Shown here piece by piece: positions 43,555-52,198 of a DNA stretch of 64,000 nt. The translations under genes and the position numbers were made by a program. A model generated the notes under the pieces. That model made no database searches. It was not told the origin of the DNA and saw only the letters and a program-made list of their open reading frames with translations. Numbering within the stretch: position 1 is the first letter of the stretch; each line of letters begins with the position of its first letter. Source of the DNA: JBGTSJ01 sp041940305 (GTDB taxonomy: Bacteria; Planctomycetota; Planctomycetia; Planctomycetales; Planctomycetaceae); assembly GCA_041940305.1 (NCBI GenBank), contig JBGTSJ010000001.1:611913-675912 (forward strand). Reading direction: 5' to 3'.

Positions 43555-45447
43555 ATGCTCAAGTTGAGACTGCTGATCTGTGCGACCTGTTGCCTGGCTG
43601 CGGCCGGCGTCGCCCGCGGCGAAGAGAATACGCTCACAGCAGCCGAGAAGCTGGCCGGCTGGCGACTGCTGTTTGATGGCGAGACGACGGACGGCTGGCG
43701 GAATTTCAAGAAAGAAGGAATCAGCGACGGCTGGAAGATTCAGGAGGGGGCGCTGGTCCGGGCGGAGGGGGGAGCCGGCGACATTATCACCCAGGAGGAG
43801 TTCGACAATTTCGAACTGTCGCTGGAGTACCGCATTTCGCCCGAGGGGAACAGCGGCATCATGTTCCACGTGACGGAGGACGCCGATGCTCCGTGGCACA
43901 CAGGACCCGAGATCCAGGTGCAGGACAACAAGGACGGGCACGACCCGCAGAAGTCGGGCTGGCTGTATCAGCTGTACAAGCCGAATCCGGACCCGTGGAC
44001 GGGAGAGACGGCCGATTCCACGAAGCCGGCCGGCGAGTGGAACCACGTGCAAGTCCGGATCACGCAGGCGGGGTGCGAAATTAACGTGAACGGATACCGG
44101 TACGCCCAGTTCCAGCTCGGCAGCGACGACTGGAACCGCCGCGTGGCGAACAGCAAGTTCGCCAGTATGGAGCGATTCGGGAAGACGGGGGAGGGACACA
44201 TCTGCCTGCAGGATCATGGGGATGAAGTGGCGTACCGGAACATCAAGATCCGCGAACTGCCGCCGGATGGATCGGTGCCGAATCCCGTGACGGGGGAGCT
44301 CGCGGTGCGGCCGGTGCGGGCGTTTCCGAACCTGGAGTGGGAGGGCTGGGAGCCGGTCAGTCCCAACGGACTGGCGCAGGCATTCCGGCCGATCGTGCTG
44401 ACGCATGCCGGGGACGGGTCGAACCGGGTGTTCGTGGCGGATCAGTGGGGGGCCATCTATGTGTTCGAAAACAAACCGGACGTCACGAAGGCGTCGCTGT
44501 TCCTCGACGTGCGCGACCGCGTGCGGTATCGCGACAACCAGAATGAAGAAGGTCTGCTGGGATTCGCGTTCCATCCGAAGTTTGCGGAGAACGGCGAGCT
44601 GTTCCTGTATTACACGACGCAGGACGCGGAGCACACGTCGGTCATTTCGCGGTTCAAGGTGTCGCAGGACGATCCGAACCGGGCGGATCCGTCTTCGGAA
44701 GAGGAGTTGATGCGGATCGCCCAGCCGTTCTGGAATCACAACGGCGGGACGATCTGCTTTGGACCGGACGGCTACCTGTACGTGGGCCTGGGGGACGGCG
44801 GGAGCGCCAACGATCCGATGGGAAACGGGCAGAACCTGGAGACGCTGCTGGGTTCGATCCTCCGGATTGATGTGGACGGGACGTCGGACGGAAAGGCGTA
44901 TGGCATTCCGGAGGACAATCCGTTCGTCGGGACCGAGGGAGCGCAGCCGGAGATCTATGCCTACGGGCTGCGGAACGTGTGGCGGATGTCGTTTGACCGC
45001 GAGACGGGGACGTTCTGGTGCGCGGACGTGGGGCAGAACCTGTGGGAAGAGATTGACATCATTATTCCAGGCGGGAACTACGGCTGGGCGCTGCGGGAAG
45101 GGATGCACCCGTTCGGCCCTGAGGGGAGCGATCGTCGGGACGATCTGATCGAACCGATCTGGGAATACGATCATCAGGTGGGGAAGTCGATCACCGGAGG
45201 CGTGGTGTATCGCGGCGAGAGGCTGCCGGAACTGGCGGGCAAGTACATCTATGCCGATTACGTCTCCGGCAAGATCTGGGCGCTGACGTACGACGAGTCG
45301 TCGGGTGAAGTGGTCTCCAACGAAGCGATCCCCGTCGAAGGTGGAGGAATGGCGATCATCAACATCAGCGAAGATGAGGCAGGGGAGGTGTACTTCACGA
45401 TCGTGTCGCCGAAGGGGGAAGGGCTGTACACGTTCGAGCGGAAGTAG
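43555..45447 (+). CDS. Exported fusion of DUF1080 with a PQQ-type glucose/sorbosone dehydrogenase propeller
   Basis: A 630-residue protein with a signal peptide (LRLLICATCCLAAAGVARG), a DUF1080 domain at about 30-235 (WRLLFDGETTDGWRNFKKEG, GNSGIMFHVTEDADAPWHTG), and a six-bladed propeller of the GSDH family at about 265-625 (LGFAFHPKFAENGELFLYYT, NHNGGTICFGPDGYLYVGLGDGG, YAYGLRNVWRMSFD). GSDH enzymes use PQQ to oxidise aldoses. Fusion to DUF1080 suggests a combined attack on sugars, oxidation and cleavage of the keto-glycoside. GGAG ten bases upstream supports the ATG at 43555. Confidence 0.9.
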   Translation: MLKLRLLICATCCLAAAGVARGEENTLTAAEKLAGWRLLFDGETTDGWRNFKKEGISDGWKIQEGALVRAEGGAGDIITQEEFDNFELSLEYRISPEGNSGIMFHVTEDADAPWHTGPEIQVQDNKDGHDPQKSGWLYQLYKPNPDPWTGETADSTKPAGEWNHVQVRITQAGCEINVNGYRYAQFQLGSDDWNRRVANSKFASMERFGKTGEGHICLQDHGDEVAYRNIKIRELPPDGSVPNPVTGELAVRPVRAFPNLEWEGWEPVSPNGLAQAFRPIVLTHAGDGSNRVFVADQWGAIYVFENKPDVTKASLFLDVRDRVRYRDNQNEEGLLGFAFHPKFAENGELFLYYTTQDAEHTSVISRFKVSQDDPNRADPSSEEELMRIAQPFWNHNGGTICFGPDGYLYVGLGDGGSANDPMGNGQNLETLLGSILRIDVDGTSDGKAYGIPEDNPFVGTEGAQPEIYAYGLRNVWRMSFDRETGTFWCADVGQNLWEEIDIIIPGGNYGWALREGMHPFGPEGSDRRDDLIEPIWEYDHQVGKSITGGVVYRGERLPELAGKYIYADYVSGKIWALTYDESSGEVVSNEAIPVEGGGMAIINISEDEAGEVYFTIVSPKGEGLYTFERK

Positions 45448-45477
45448 ACCGAGCTTGGGATTGACTCGCGAACTGAA

Positions 45478-46011
45478 TCAGAAACCCGGTTTCGTTGGAG
45501 AAGCCGGGTTTCTGTCTGCGCGGAAGACCGTTGCGAGCAGGAGCGCGGCGAGAAAGGCCGCAAGAACCCACCACCAGCCGGCGGGCCCGAAGACGACGGT
45601 GGCGTTGAATACGATGAACGCCAGCAGCGCGTGAATGATCCAGCGGCAGGTACGGGGGAGCGATGCGCCGCGACGACGGGCGGTCCAGAGCAGGATGCAG
45701 TCGGCGGCCCAGAGGGCGGCGAAGGCGAAGTTGATGTAGAGGCCGCCTCCCCAATGGAGTCCGGCAACCTCGGCGGTGCGCTGGGCCGTGTGCTGATACG
45801 CGTGGAGCCAACTCCAATGGTGTTCGACGTGGAACGCGAGCACCATGTGGGTCCAGAGCAGCGCGCAGCCGGCGGTCCACAGCGTGCACTCGGTGAGGGT
45901 GGGGACGGGAGCTGATCGCCGCGCGGCCGCAATCAGTCGCGCCAGGTAGCACGCGACGGCGGCCCGAGCGGACCAGATCATCAGCAGTGCAGGGAAGGTC
46001 AGTGACGTCAT
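45478..46011 (-). CDS. Integral membrane protein of unknown function
   Basis: The 177-residue protein has about five membrane helices (LLMIWSARAAVACYLA, LLWTHMVLAFHV, INFAFAALWAADCILLW, WIIHALLAFIVFNATVVF, WWWVLAAFLAALLLATVF) and a His-rich stretch (HVEHHWSWLHAYQHTAQR) that could bind metal or heme. Its last residues are encoded by a dispersed hairpin element, so the C-terminus may be a recent addition. It lies 39 bases after the NuoL/M-like gene and probably belongs to the same operon. Family not recognised. Confidence 0.7.
   Translation of the reverse strand: MTSLTFPALLMIWSARAAVACYLARLIAAARRSAPVPTLTECTLWTAGCALLWTHMVLAFHVEHHWSWLHAYQHTAQRTAEVAGLHWGGGLYINFAFAALWAADCILLWTARRRGASLPRTCRWIIHALLAFIVFNATVVFGPAGWWWVLAAFLAALLLATVFRADRNPASPTKPGF
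45480..45513. repeat. AGAAACCCGG hairpin, copy 1
   Basis: A 14-bp stem (45480-45493 with 45500-45513, one G-U) around GTTGGA lies just after the DUF1080/GSDH gene and overlaps the 3' coding end of the opposing membrane protein. Related copies are at 56989 and 59497. Confidence 0.85.
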
Positions 46012-46050
46012 CGCGACTGGTGATCAAGGGAGAACGACTGCCGCGACAGG

Positions 46051-47895
46051 TCACCAAAGCAGAACGAGCAGAATACAGGCGGCCGTGAGGAACAGGGCCA
46101 GTACAGGAACATTGTCATCCTGCTCTGCAGAATTCGCGCCATCAAAGGGGGAAGCATCGGCGATGCGGTCGCGGCGTTCGAGGTTGTCTTCGCTGATTGT
46201 TTCGACTGCGCCGGCGATCAGCGAGACGGCCGCAAGAGGAATCCGGATGAGCAGCCGTTCGAGATCGTCCAGGTAGAAGCGTTGGCGAATTGCGCCAGCC
46301 AGGCCGCCACATGCCTGTTCGATGCGGGACGGCCAGCGATTGGGCCGAGCATATAGAATCCACGCCATCAGCAGGCTGAGCGCCGTCACCAGACCGGTCA
46401 GGCCGGGATTCAGCAGTTGCAGCAGCTCAATGAAAGGAAACTGTGCAGGACTGCCGGAAGCGATCAGCAGCGGGGCGAGGACGATCGGAATCGGGCTCAA
46501 TGAGGCAATGACGAGCAGCAGAGCGGGTTGCCGGGAAACTGGTTGACGCCCCTCGCCACGGCCAACGAGCCAGGCGCGAAACAGGCCGGTGCTCACGAGC
46601 AATTGGCCAAAGATCGCCGCCACCGGGATGATAGGTCCGAGGCTGGGCGCCGGCACTTCCAGCGATTCTTCAGCGGCGACCCCGTCGGCGGGAGACGCTT
46701 CCACCAGTGCCGACCGCATCCAGAGTCGAGTGAGTACTGCCTCCTGGCCGAGGATGCCGCCGGCCAGAACGGCGAGCAGGATCAGCAACGGCCAGGCGAG
46801 GGCGGTCGACGTTCCCGATTCGTCCGGCGACGCGGCCGCAATCGCCAGGGACCCCGGAACACAGAGCGCGGCCGCGAGAAGGAGCAAGTCCGGTTGTGCC
46901 AGCCCTGCAGTTCCGATCCCGCACAGTAGCAGGCCGTAGGTTCCGGAAACAAATGCGGCCAGTGCTCCGTTCATGTTCGGGCGAGTGACGGCGAGAAGCC
47001 CCGCCGTCACGAGTGACAGGACTCCCATGCCGCTTAGCAGGGCGCCAACGGCGGGAACCTGTGCCAAAACCGGCAGACTGCGGACCAGGAGATAGCTCCC
47101 CAGCGGAAAGACGCCCATGGCGAGTCCGTCTGCGGCTGCCGGCAAGTGGGCGATGTCGAGAAACCAGTTCACAAACGGGAACTGGGCACAGCGCACCAGT
47201 ACGGACGCGGCAACGCCGAGCGCGATCAGGGTGAACGCTGCCTGAGTTTGCCAGCTTTGTTCCTGAGGCGCCAGCACGGCGGCGAAGTCGAACGAGCCGT
47301 AGGTGCGCCACATCGCCATGAGCGCGGTGAGCAGGGGAGCGTCGGCGGCCAATCCGGTGAGGAGCATGCGGCGCGCGGCGGCCGCGTCATCGGCATCGCG
47401 TGCGGAGGATGCCGCCAACCGCCACGCAGGGATCAAGGCAAGTTCCCACGCAATGAAGAGCTGCAAAAAGCTGCCGGAGAGGATCGCCAGTTGCGCCGCA
47501 GAGAGGAGCACGAGCCGCCATGCGGCGGAGCGCGGTGTGGTGTCCTGCGTGTTGACTGCGGAGTCGATGAACAGCAGGAGCGCCGCCGTCGTGATCATCA
47601 TCAGCCAGATCTGGGCGAGTCCGTCCCAGTGGAGCAGCCACTCGATGCCGGAGGCCGGACTGCCGTCGACCGAGAGCCAGCGGCCCGCGCCGAAAGTGCT
47701 CGGCCCCGCGGTGGCGAGGGATCGCCCGATTGCGAGAATCACACACCCCAGGGAGACTGTGACGGAGACGATCGGCAGGCTGCGTCGTCGTCGGGGACCG
47801 GCCACTTCGGAGATCGCCAGACTAATCGCCGCGATCGCCGGAAGCAGAATCGCCGCCAGCAGGATCAATCCCGTCGATGGAAGCGTCCCGTTCAT
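46051..47895 (-). CDS. NuoL/NuoM-like proton-conducting membrane subunit
   Basis: The 614-residue protein has about 14 membrane helices and resembles complex I antiporter-like subunits: LFIAWELALIPAWRL holds the conserved TM5 glutamate (Glu151), followed by FVNWFLDIAHLPAAADGLA. The histidine usually found in the SALIHA motif is not there (ADGLAMG), so proton transfer may differ. The ATG at 47895 has AGGAGG six bases upstream and overlaps the stop of the preceding gene (ATGA), a sign of coupled translation. No other complex I genes are present, so it may serve a small ion- or carbon-transport complex. Confidence 0.78.
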   Translation of the reverse strand: MNGTLPSTGLILLAAILLPAIAAISLAISEVAGPRRRRSLPIVSVTVSLGCVILAIGRSLATAGPSTFGAGRWLSVDGSPASGIEWLLHWDGLAQIWLMMITTAALLLFIDSAVNTQDTTPRSAAWRLVLLSAAQLAILSGSFLQLFIAWELALIPAWRLAASSARDADDAAAARRMLLTGLAADAPLLTALMAMWRTYGSFDFAAVLAPQEQSWQTQAAFTLIALGVAASVLVRCAQFPFVNWFLDIAHLPAAADGLAMGVFPLGSYLLVRSLPVLAQVPAVGALLSGMGVLSLVTAGLLAVTRPNMNGALAAFVSGTYGLLLCGIGTAGLAQPDLLLLAAALCVPGSLAIAAASPDESGTSTALAWPLLILLAVLAGGILGQEAVLTRLWMRSALVEASPADGVAAEESLEVPAPSLGPIIPVAAIFGQLLVSTGLFRAWLVGRGEGRQPVSRQPALLLVIASLSPIPIVLAPLLIASGSPAQFPFIELLQLLNPGLTGLVTALSLLMAWILYARPNRWPSRIEQACGGLAGAIRQRFYLDDLERLLIRIPLAAVSLIAGAVETISEDNLERRDRIADASPFDGANSAEQDDNVPVLALFLTAACILLVLLW

Positions 47896-48755
47896 CGTGC
47901 GCCTCCTGCAACGGCCGGACTCGCAACATCCGACTCCGAATCTCCAGGTGACCAGCGACGGAGAGCGGTCGCCGAAACGACGAGCGCGCACAACAGGACG
48001 ACAGGCCAGACGAAGGCGTGTCCAGATTCCGGCCGCGATCCCGCGGCAAGACTTATGACGAGCAGGCCGAGGTGGGCAATCGCCGATCCGAAGACGACGC
48101 TCGCGGCATCACGTCTGGCGACGAAACTCAGGATGCCCGTGGCCACCAGCGCGGAGCCGGCGAGCATGTGATTCGCAGCTGCCGCAGTGCGATGTGCCGC
48201 AGCGAGGGAGACATCCGGAGCGTTGGAAGCATTTCGTGCTGACTCTTGGCTGGCAAAGGCGCTGCTGGCGGCTGCCAGCAGCAGCGACCACACCACACAC
48301 GCCAGGGCGGGTTCGGACGTCGGTCGTCGTTCGCCGCTGGGATGATTGCTTGCCAGCCGGCTGCGGCTGCGGCAGGCAATCATGCCGGCAAGCCAGAGTG
48401 CGAGCGCTACGATCCAGTTGACTGCATTGCTCTGTATCAGCACCACCCAGACGCCGCACAGGGCGGTGCAGACTGCCAGAGACATGGCGCGTTTCACCCG
48501 ATCCTGCAGTGCGGCCGCTGCGATTGCGGCCGCCGTCGTTGCGGCCGCAATCAGTGTGAAGGCCAGCAGACTGACGAAGGAGCCGACCGGTCGCAGCAAC
48601 TCGCTTGCGAACAGCGATCCTCCGATGAGCAGCAATGTCCATCCCGCCGGCATCAGCCAGAACCACGGCTGGCGGTGCGGACTGGCGATCAGCAGATACG
48701 CACCGAGCCCGCAGAGAGCGGCGGGGAGTCCGGTCTGAAACATCAGCGCGTGCAT
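47892..48755 (-). CDS. Multi-helix membrane protein upstream of the NuoL/M-like gene
   Basis: The 287-residue protein has about eight hydrophobic helices, for example LPAALCGLGAYLLIA, FVSLLAFTLIAAATTAAAIAAAAL and VVFGSAIAHLGLLVISLAAGS, with a polar middle segment. It may be a fused pair of NuoJ/NuoK-like units, but no motif proves this. Its stop overlaps the start of the NuoL/M-like gene by ATGA. The ATG at 48755 is followed closely by the first helix; a longer frame runs past the divergent gene and is rejected. No clear ribosome site. Confidence 0.7.
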   Translation of the reverse strand: MHALMFQTGLPAALCGLGAYLLIASPHRQPWFWLMPAGWTLLLIGGSLFASELLRPVGSFVSLLAFTLIAAATTAAAIAAAALQDRVKRAMSLAVCTALCGVWVVLIQSNAVNWIVALALWLAGMIACRSRSRLASNHPSGERRPTSEPALACVVWSLLLAAASSAFASQESARNASNAPDVSLAAAHRTAAAANHMLAGSALVATGILSFVARRDAASVVFGSAIAHLGLLVISLAAGSRPESGHAFVWPVVLLCALVVSATALRRWSPGDSESDVASPAVAGGAR

Positions 48756-48889
48756 AGGCGGACTCGATTGTGACGCAGCGGAAACCAGATGCGAAGTCAC
48801 TCCGCAGCGGCGCATCTTGCCTGCGTCGGGCGGAGTGATAGACTGGTACGGCACTTCGGGTCCCTCAGTTCGTTCGTTTCGGAGGGAAG

Positions 48890-50236
48890 ATGCGTTGTCT
48901 GATGGCCATTTGCGCGTCGTTTGCACTCGCCGCCCACTCGGCGACGGCGGCTGAGGCACTCCCCCCGATCGCTGAGGATCAGGCGCCCGTACAGGTCCTG
49001 GTGGATGCGGGATATCGGGACCGGTTTGCCGCACTGCTGGACGATGGCTTTGAGCGGCATCCGGACAGCTTGTCGAACGCCGTCGCACGGAGCGGCAGAC
49101 TGGAGGAAATGCGCCCGAATGATCCGCGCGTGGACTACGCGCTAGCGCTGATCGCCCTGCGGAATTTCAATCAGTCCGAAGCCATCGGGCACTTGGAGTC
49201 GGCCGTCGCGACCGACCCGGCGTACCTTCCCGCATGGCGGGCGCTGCTGGGCCTGCAGTTGAAGGGGAAAGATCCGATCCAGGTGGTGGATCGGTTGTAC
49301 GAACTGGCGGACGTGGTGGGCCGCGCGAGTGCATCGCCGCCGGACGCCAAGGTGCGGGAAGAGATTGCCGCCTACATCGGGCGTGTCGTCGCATTTCTGG
49401 AGGGACCGCTGGGAGATTACGAAGTCGCTGAACTCTGCCGGGCGCATGCGCGCAACCTCGACGTGCTCCTGGGAGACGAACTGCACTCCGCGTACACGGC
49501 GGGACGGATTGAATTGACGCGGGAGCATCACGCGTTGCTGGATGAGGAGGAGATCCTGAAGACGGTCGCGGAAGCCGACAAGGAGCAACGGCTGGCCGAG
49601 GCGGAGGTTCGGAGCGACGAACTGGATGAGGAGCGGCAGAGTGTGAAGCGGACGCAGGAGGAGTGGGACGCCATCATCAAGGAGGAGGTGGGAGAGATTG
49701 ATTCGAATCTCTCGGCGCTGGAGAAGCGGCATGGCTCCGTGCAGACCGAACTCAATACGCTGGCGGATGCGATCACGACAGTCCGTGTGGAGATTCAGCG
49801 ACTGCTGTCGATTCGGGACAGCGAGGAATTCGATGGCGGAAACCGGCGGCCCCGTCCGAGGTCCAACACGGATGCCATCGATCTGCAGGTGGCCGCCTTG
49901 CAGGTGGAGCTGAACCAGTATCTGGCGCAGTACGACGCCACGGCCCAGGAACAGGCTCAGATCCTGCAGGCGGCGCGGAGCCTCATGTCTCAGAGGGAGC
50001 GGGCCCTTCGGAATTACCAGAAGGCCACCGGCAAGGCGGCCGACCGGATCAAGCAATTGGACCGTTGGACCGATCGCGTCGAGGCGCAGGCGGAGGAAAC
50101 CGAGCAGCGTCCAGCGTCGGATTCCCGACTGGTGTCCTCCCTGCGGAGGCGAATGCGCACCTGGACCACGTATGACAATTTCGACCTGACTGCTGAAAAA
50201 GTCCGTTTACTGGCCGAGTACACCGTCGTTCCCTGA
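48890..50236 (+). CDS. Secreted protein with TPR-like and coiled-coil regions
   Basis: The 448-residue protein has a signal peptide (LMAICASFALAAHSATA), a TPR-like helical region at about 40-130 (YALALIALRNFNQSEAIGHLESAVA) and long coiled coils at about 215-300 and 330-430 (EADKEQRLAEAEVRSDELDE, KATGKAADRIKQLDRWTD). GGAGGGAAG directly precedes the ATG. It lies 54 bases before the Hint-domain gene on the same strand, so the two form a likely operon. I do not recognise the family; a scaffold or binding partner for the Hint protein is possible. Confidence 0.8.
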   Translation: MRCLMAICASFALAAHSATAAEALPPIAEDQAPVQVLVDAGYRDRFAALLDDGFERHPDSLSNAVARSGRLEEMRPNDPRVDYALALIALRNFNQSEAIGHLESAVATDPAYLPAWRALLGLQLKGKDPIQVVDRLYELADVVGRASASPPDAKVREEIAAYIGRVVAFLEGPLGDYEVAELCRAHARNLDVLLGDELHSAYTAGRIELTREHHALLDEEEILKTVAEADKEQRLAEAEVRSDELDEERQSVKRTQEEWDAIIKEEVGEIDSNLSALEKRHGSVQTELNTLADAITTVRVEIQRLLSIRDSEEFDGGNRRPRPRSNTDAIDLQVAALQVELNQYLAQYDATAQEQAQILQAARSLMSQRERALRNYQKATGKAADRIKQLDRWTDRVEAQAEETEQRPASDSRLVSSLRRRMRTWTTYDNFDLTAEKVRLLAEYTVVP

Positions 50237-50290
50237 ATTAAAGGGAGCGCTGACGCTGCGCATAAGTCGTGGGCTCAGGAGAACAGGACG

Positions 50291-52198
50291 ATGTTCGCTC
50301 GCTCGATGCTGCTGGTGCTGATTGCGCTGATCTCCATGGCGGGCAGTGGTTTGGGGTCGCCCCCCTCCTCTTCCGCCGCTGACAACGGCACTCCCGCGGC
50401 TGCTCCGACCCCGGAATCACTGGACGCAGCCGTCGACCTCGCGCTCCGTCTGGAATTGGAAGGCCGCAACAGCGACCGCAACGCCCTGCTGCAGAAGGTG
50501 CTGGAAGATGATCCGAACCATGCCGCCGCAAACTGGCATCTGGGCCGGATGAAAGTCGGCGAGGCATGGGTGACGTATGACCGCGCCGTCCACGAGGATG
50601 AGGACCGCTGGCATCAGTTGTACCTCTACAGCAAGAACCGGTCGGAACGGGGCGACACGATCATCGACCATTTCTACCTGGCCGATGGCGCGCGCGACCG
50701 CGAAATGCGGGATGAGGAGCGCGCTCATCTGATGCGGATCGTGGAGCTGGAGTGGGACAACCGGGAAGCGCGGGAGAGATTGGGGGATGTGCTGGTTGAC
50801 GGCTTCTGGGTGACGCGGGAGGAAGTGGAGGTGTTCCTGACGGGTGTTCTCAGAGCTCGTCAGGATCAGCAGGTTTGGGGGCCGCAAGTACAGCCGATCG
50901 TCCGCAGATTACTTCGCTCACGTCAGCGCGCTTGGGAACTGGCGCGCGATGAATTACACGCCATCCGCGATCCGGCGGCGATCCCGGCGGTCGAAGCTGC
51001 ATTTGCGGGTGCTGAGGACGCGGCGAGGGGGTGGTATCTGGAATGGCTGTCGTCTCTGGATTCCTGGGAGGCTTCCGTCGTGATCGCCCGCCATGCGCTC
51101 GCCGCCGACTCGCCGGTCTTGCGCGCTGATGCCCAACGACGACTCCAGGAACGGCGCATTGACGATTACGCGCCGACGCTGATGGCCCTCCTTCGCGCCA
51201 ATCCCGAAGTGCGCAGCAGTCTGTTTGCGACGCCGTTAGGGGGACTGATTTACGTTCACCAGCAGCGAGTAGAGACTCAGGATGACGTCCGGGTATTGAA
51301 TCTGGCGGTGCTGTATGGGCCGGAACGCGGGACATGGTTCATCCGCCGCGGCTTCGTCTTAAGCGACTCCTCCAGTCTGATGCGGAATCCAGGCCTGAAA
51401 GCGTGGGCGCTTCGGCATCTGCAGGACCATTATCAAGCGCTGTCGCCGCGGCAGGGACGCGACACGACGAGCCGTGTCCTCGTCGACAATGACCGAGTGA
51501 CGCGCACACTGGCATCCGCGATCGGGCATCCCGAATTGAGAACGTCGCAGGACTGGTGGGGCTGGTGGCAGAACTATCAGCAAGTGCATGTCACGGGGCC
51601 GAAGCCTCAATTGCAGCGTGACTATGAAGAAACGTGGTCTGTCGAGAGGCAACGCGGCGTGTCTCGAACGCCAAGTCCCGATGTTCGGGTGCAGGTCAAC
51701 TGCAGTTGTTTTGCGGCGGGAACACCTGTGATCACGGAGCACGGGCCTAAGCCGATCGAGGAGATTCTGTTGGGGGACCGCGTGCTGGCTCAGGATGTGG
51801 AGACGGGGGAGATTGCATTCAAGCCCGTGCTGAAGGTCACGGTGCGGCCTCCGGTGGAACTGATGAAAGTGGTGACCGAGGAGAGCGAGCTGTGCTGCAC
51901 GATGGGGCATCCGTTCTGGGTGAACTCGCAGGACTGGTTGTATGCACGCGAACTCTCTGCCGGGATGCGGCTACACTCGATTGATGGCAGCGAGGAGATC
52001 ACGGCAGTCGAGGACGCCGGCCTAAAGGAGCAGGCGTACAACCTGATTGTCGCCGACTTCCACACCTACTTCGTCGGCGATGACCGCGTACTGAGCCACG
52101 ACAACACGCCGCGCCGGCCGACCAACGCTCTCGTTCCCGGGCTGCAGCCGGATTGGTCTGCCGATATCGAGGCCGATGCCGTCGCCGACTCCCAGTGA
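50291..52198 (+). CDS. Secreted HEAT/TPR-like protein with a C-terminal Hint (intein-like) domain
   Basis: The 635-residue protein has a signal peptide (LLVLIALISMAGSGLG), a helical repeat region at about 40-430 (ALLQKVLEDDPNHAAANWHLGRM, HEAT-like later), and a Hint domain at about 471-605: Cys473 in CFAAGTPVITEHGPKPIEEI, the block B TMGH (Thr537, His540), and a terminal VADFHTYFVGDDRVLSHDN. In the usual HN end an Asp is inserted (His603-Asp604-Asn605). Hint domains cut themselves; in polymorphic toxins they release a C-terminal toxin. Here only 30 residues follow, with no toxin fold. AGGAGA supports the ATG. It shares an operon with the preceding gene. Confidence 0.87.
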   Translation: MFARSMLLVLIALISMAGSGLGSPPSSSAADNGTPAAAPTPESLDAAVDLALRLELEGRNSDRNALLQKVLEDDPNHAAANWHLGRMKVGEAWVTYDRAVHEDEDRWHQLYLYSKNRSERGDTIIDHFYLADGARDREMRDEERAHLMRIVELEWDNREARERLGDVLVDGFWVTREEVEVFLTGVLRARQDQQVWGPQVQPIVRRLLRSRQRAWELARDELHAIRDPAAIPAVEAAFAGAEDAARGWYLEWLSSLDSWEASVVIARHALAADSPVLRADAQRRLQERRIDDYAPTLMALLRANPEVRSSLFATPLGGLIYVHQQRVETQDDVRVLNLAVLYGPERGTWFIRRGFVLSDSSSLMRNPGLKAWALRHLQDHYQALSPRQGRDTTSRVLVDNDRVTRTLASAIGHPELRTSQDWWGWWQNYQQVHVTGPKPQLQRDYEETWSVERQRGVSRTPSPDVRVQVNCSCFAAGTPVITEHGPKPIEEILLGDRVLAQDVETGEIAFKPVLKVTVRPPVELMKVVTEESELCCTMGHPFWVNSQDWLYARELSAGMRLHSIDGSEEITAVEDAGLKEQAYNLIVADFHTYFVGDDRVLSHDNTPRRPTNALVPGLQPDWSADIEADAVADSQ

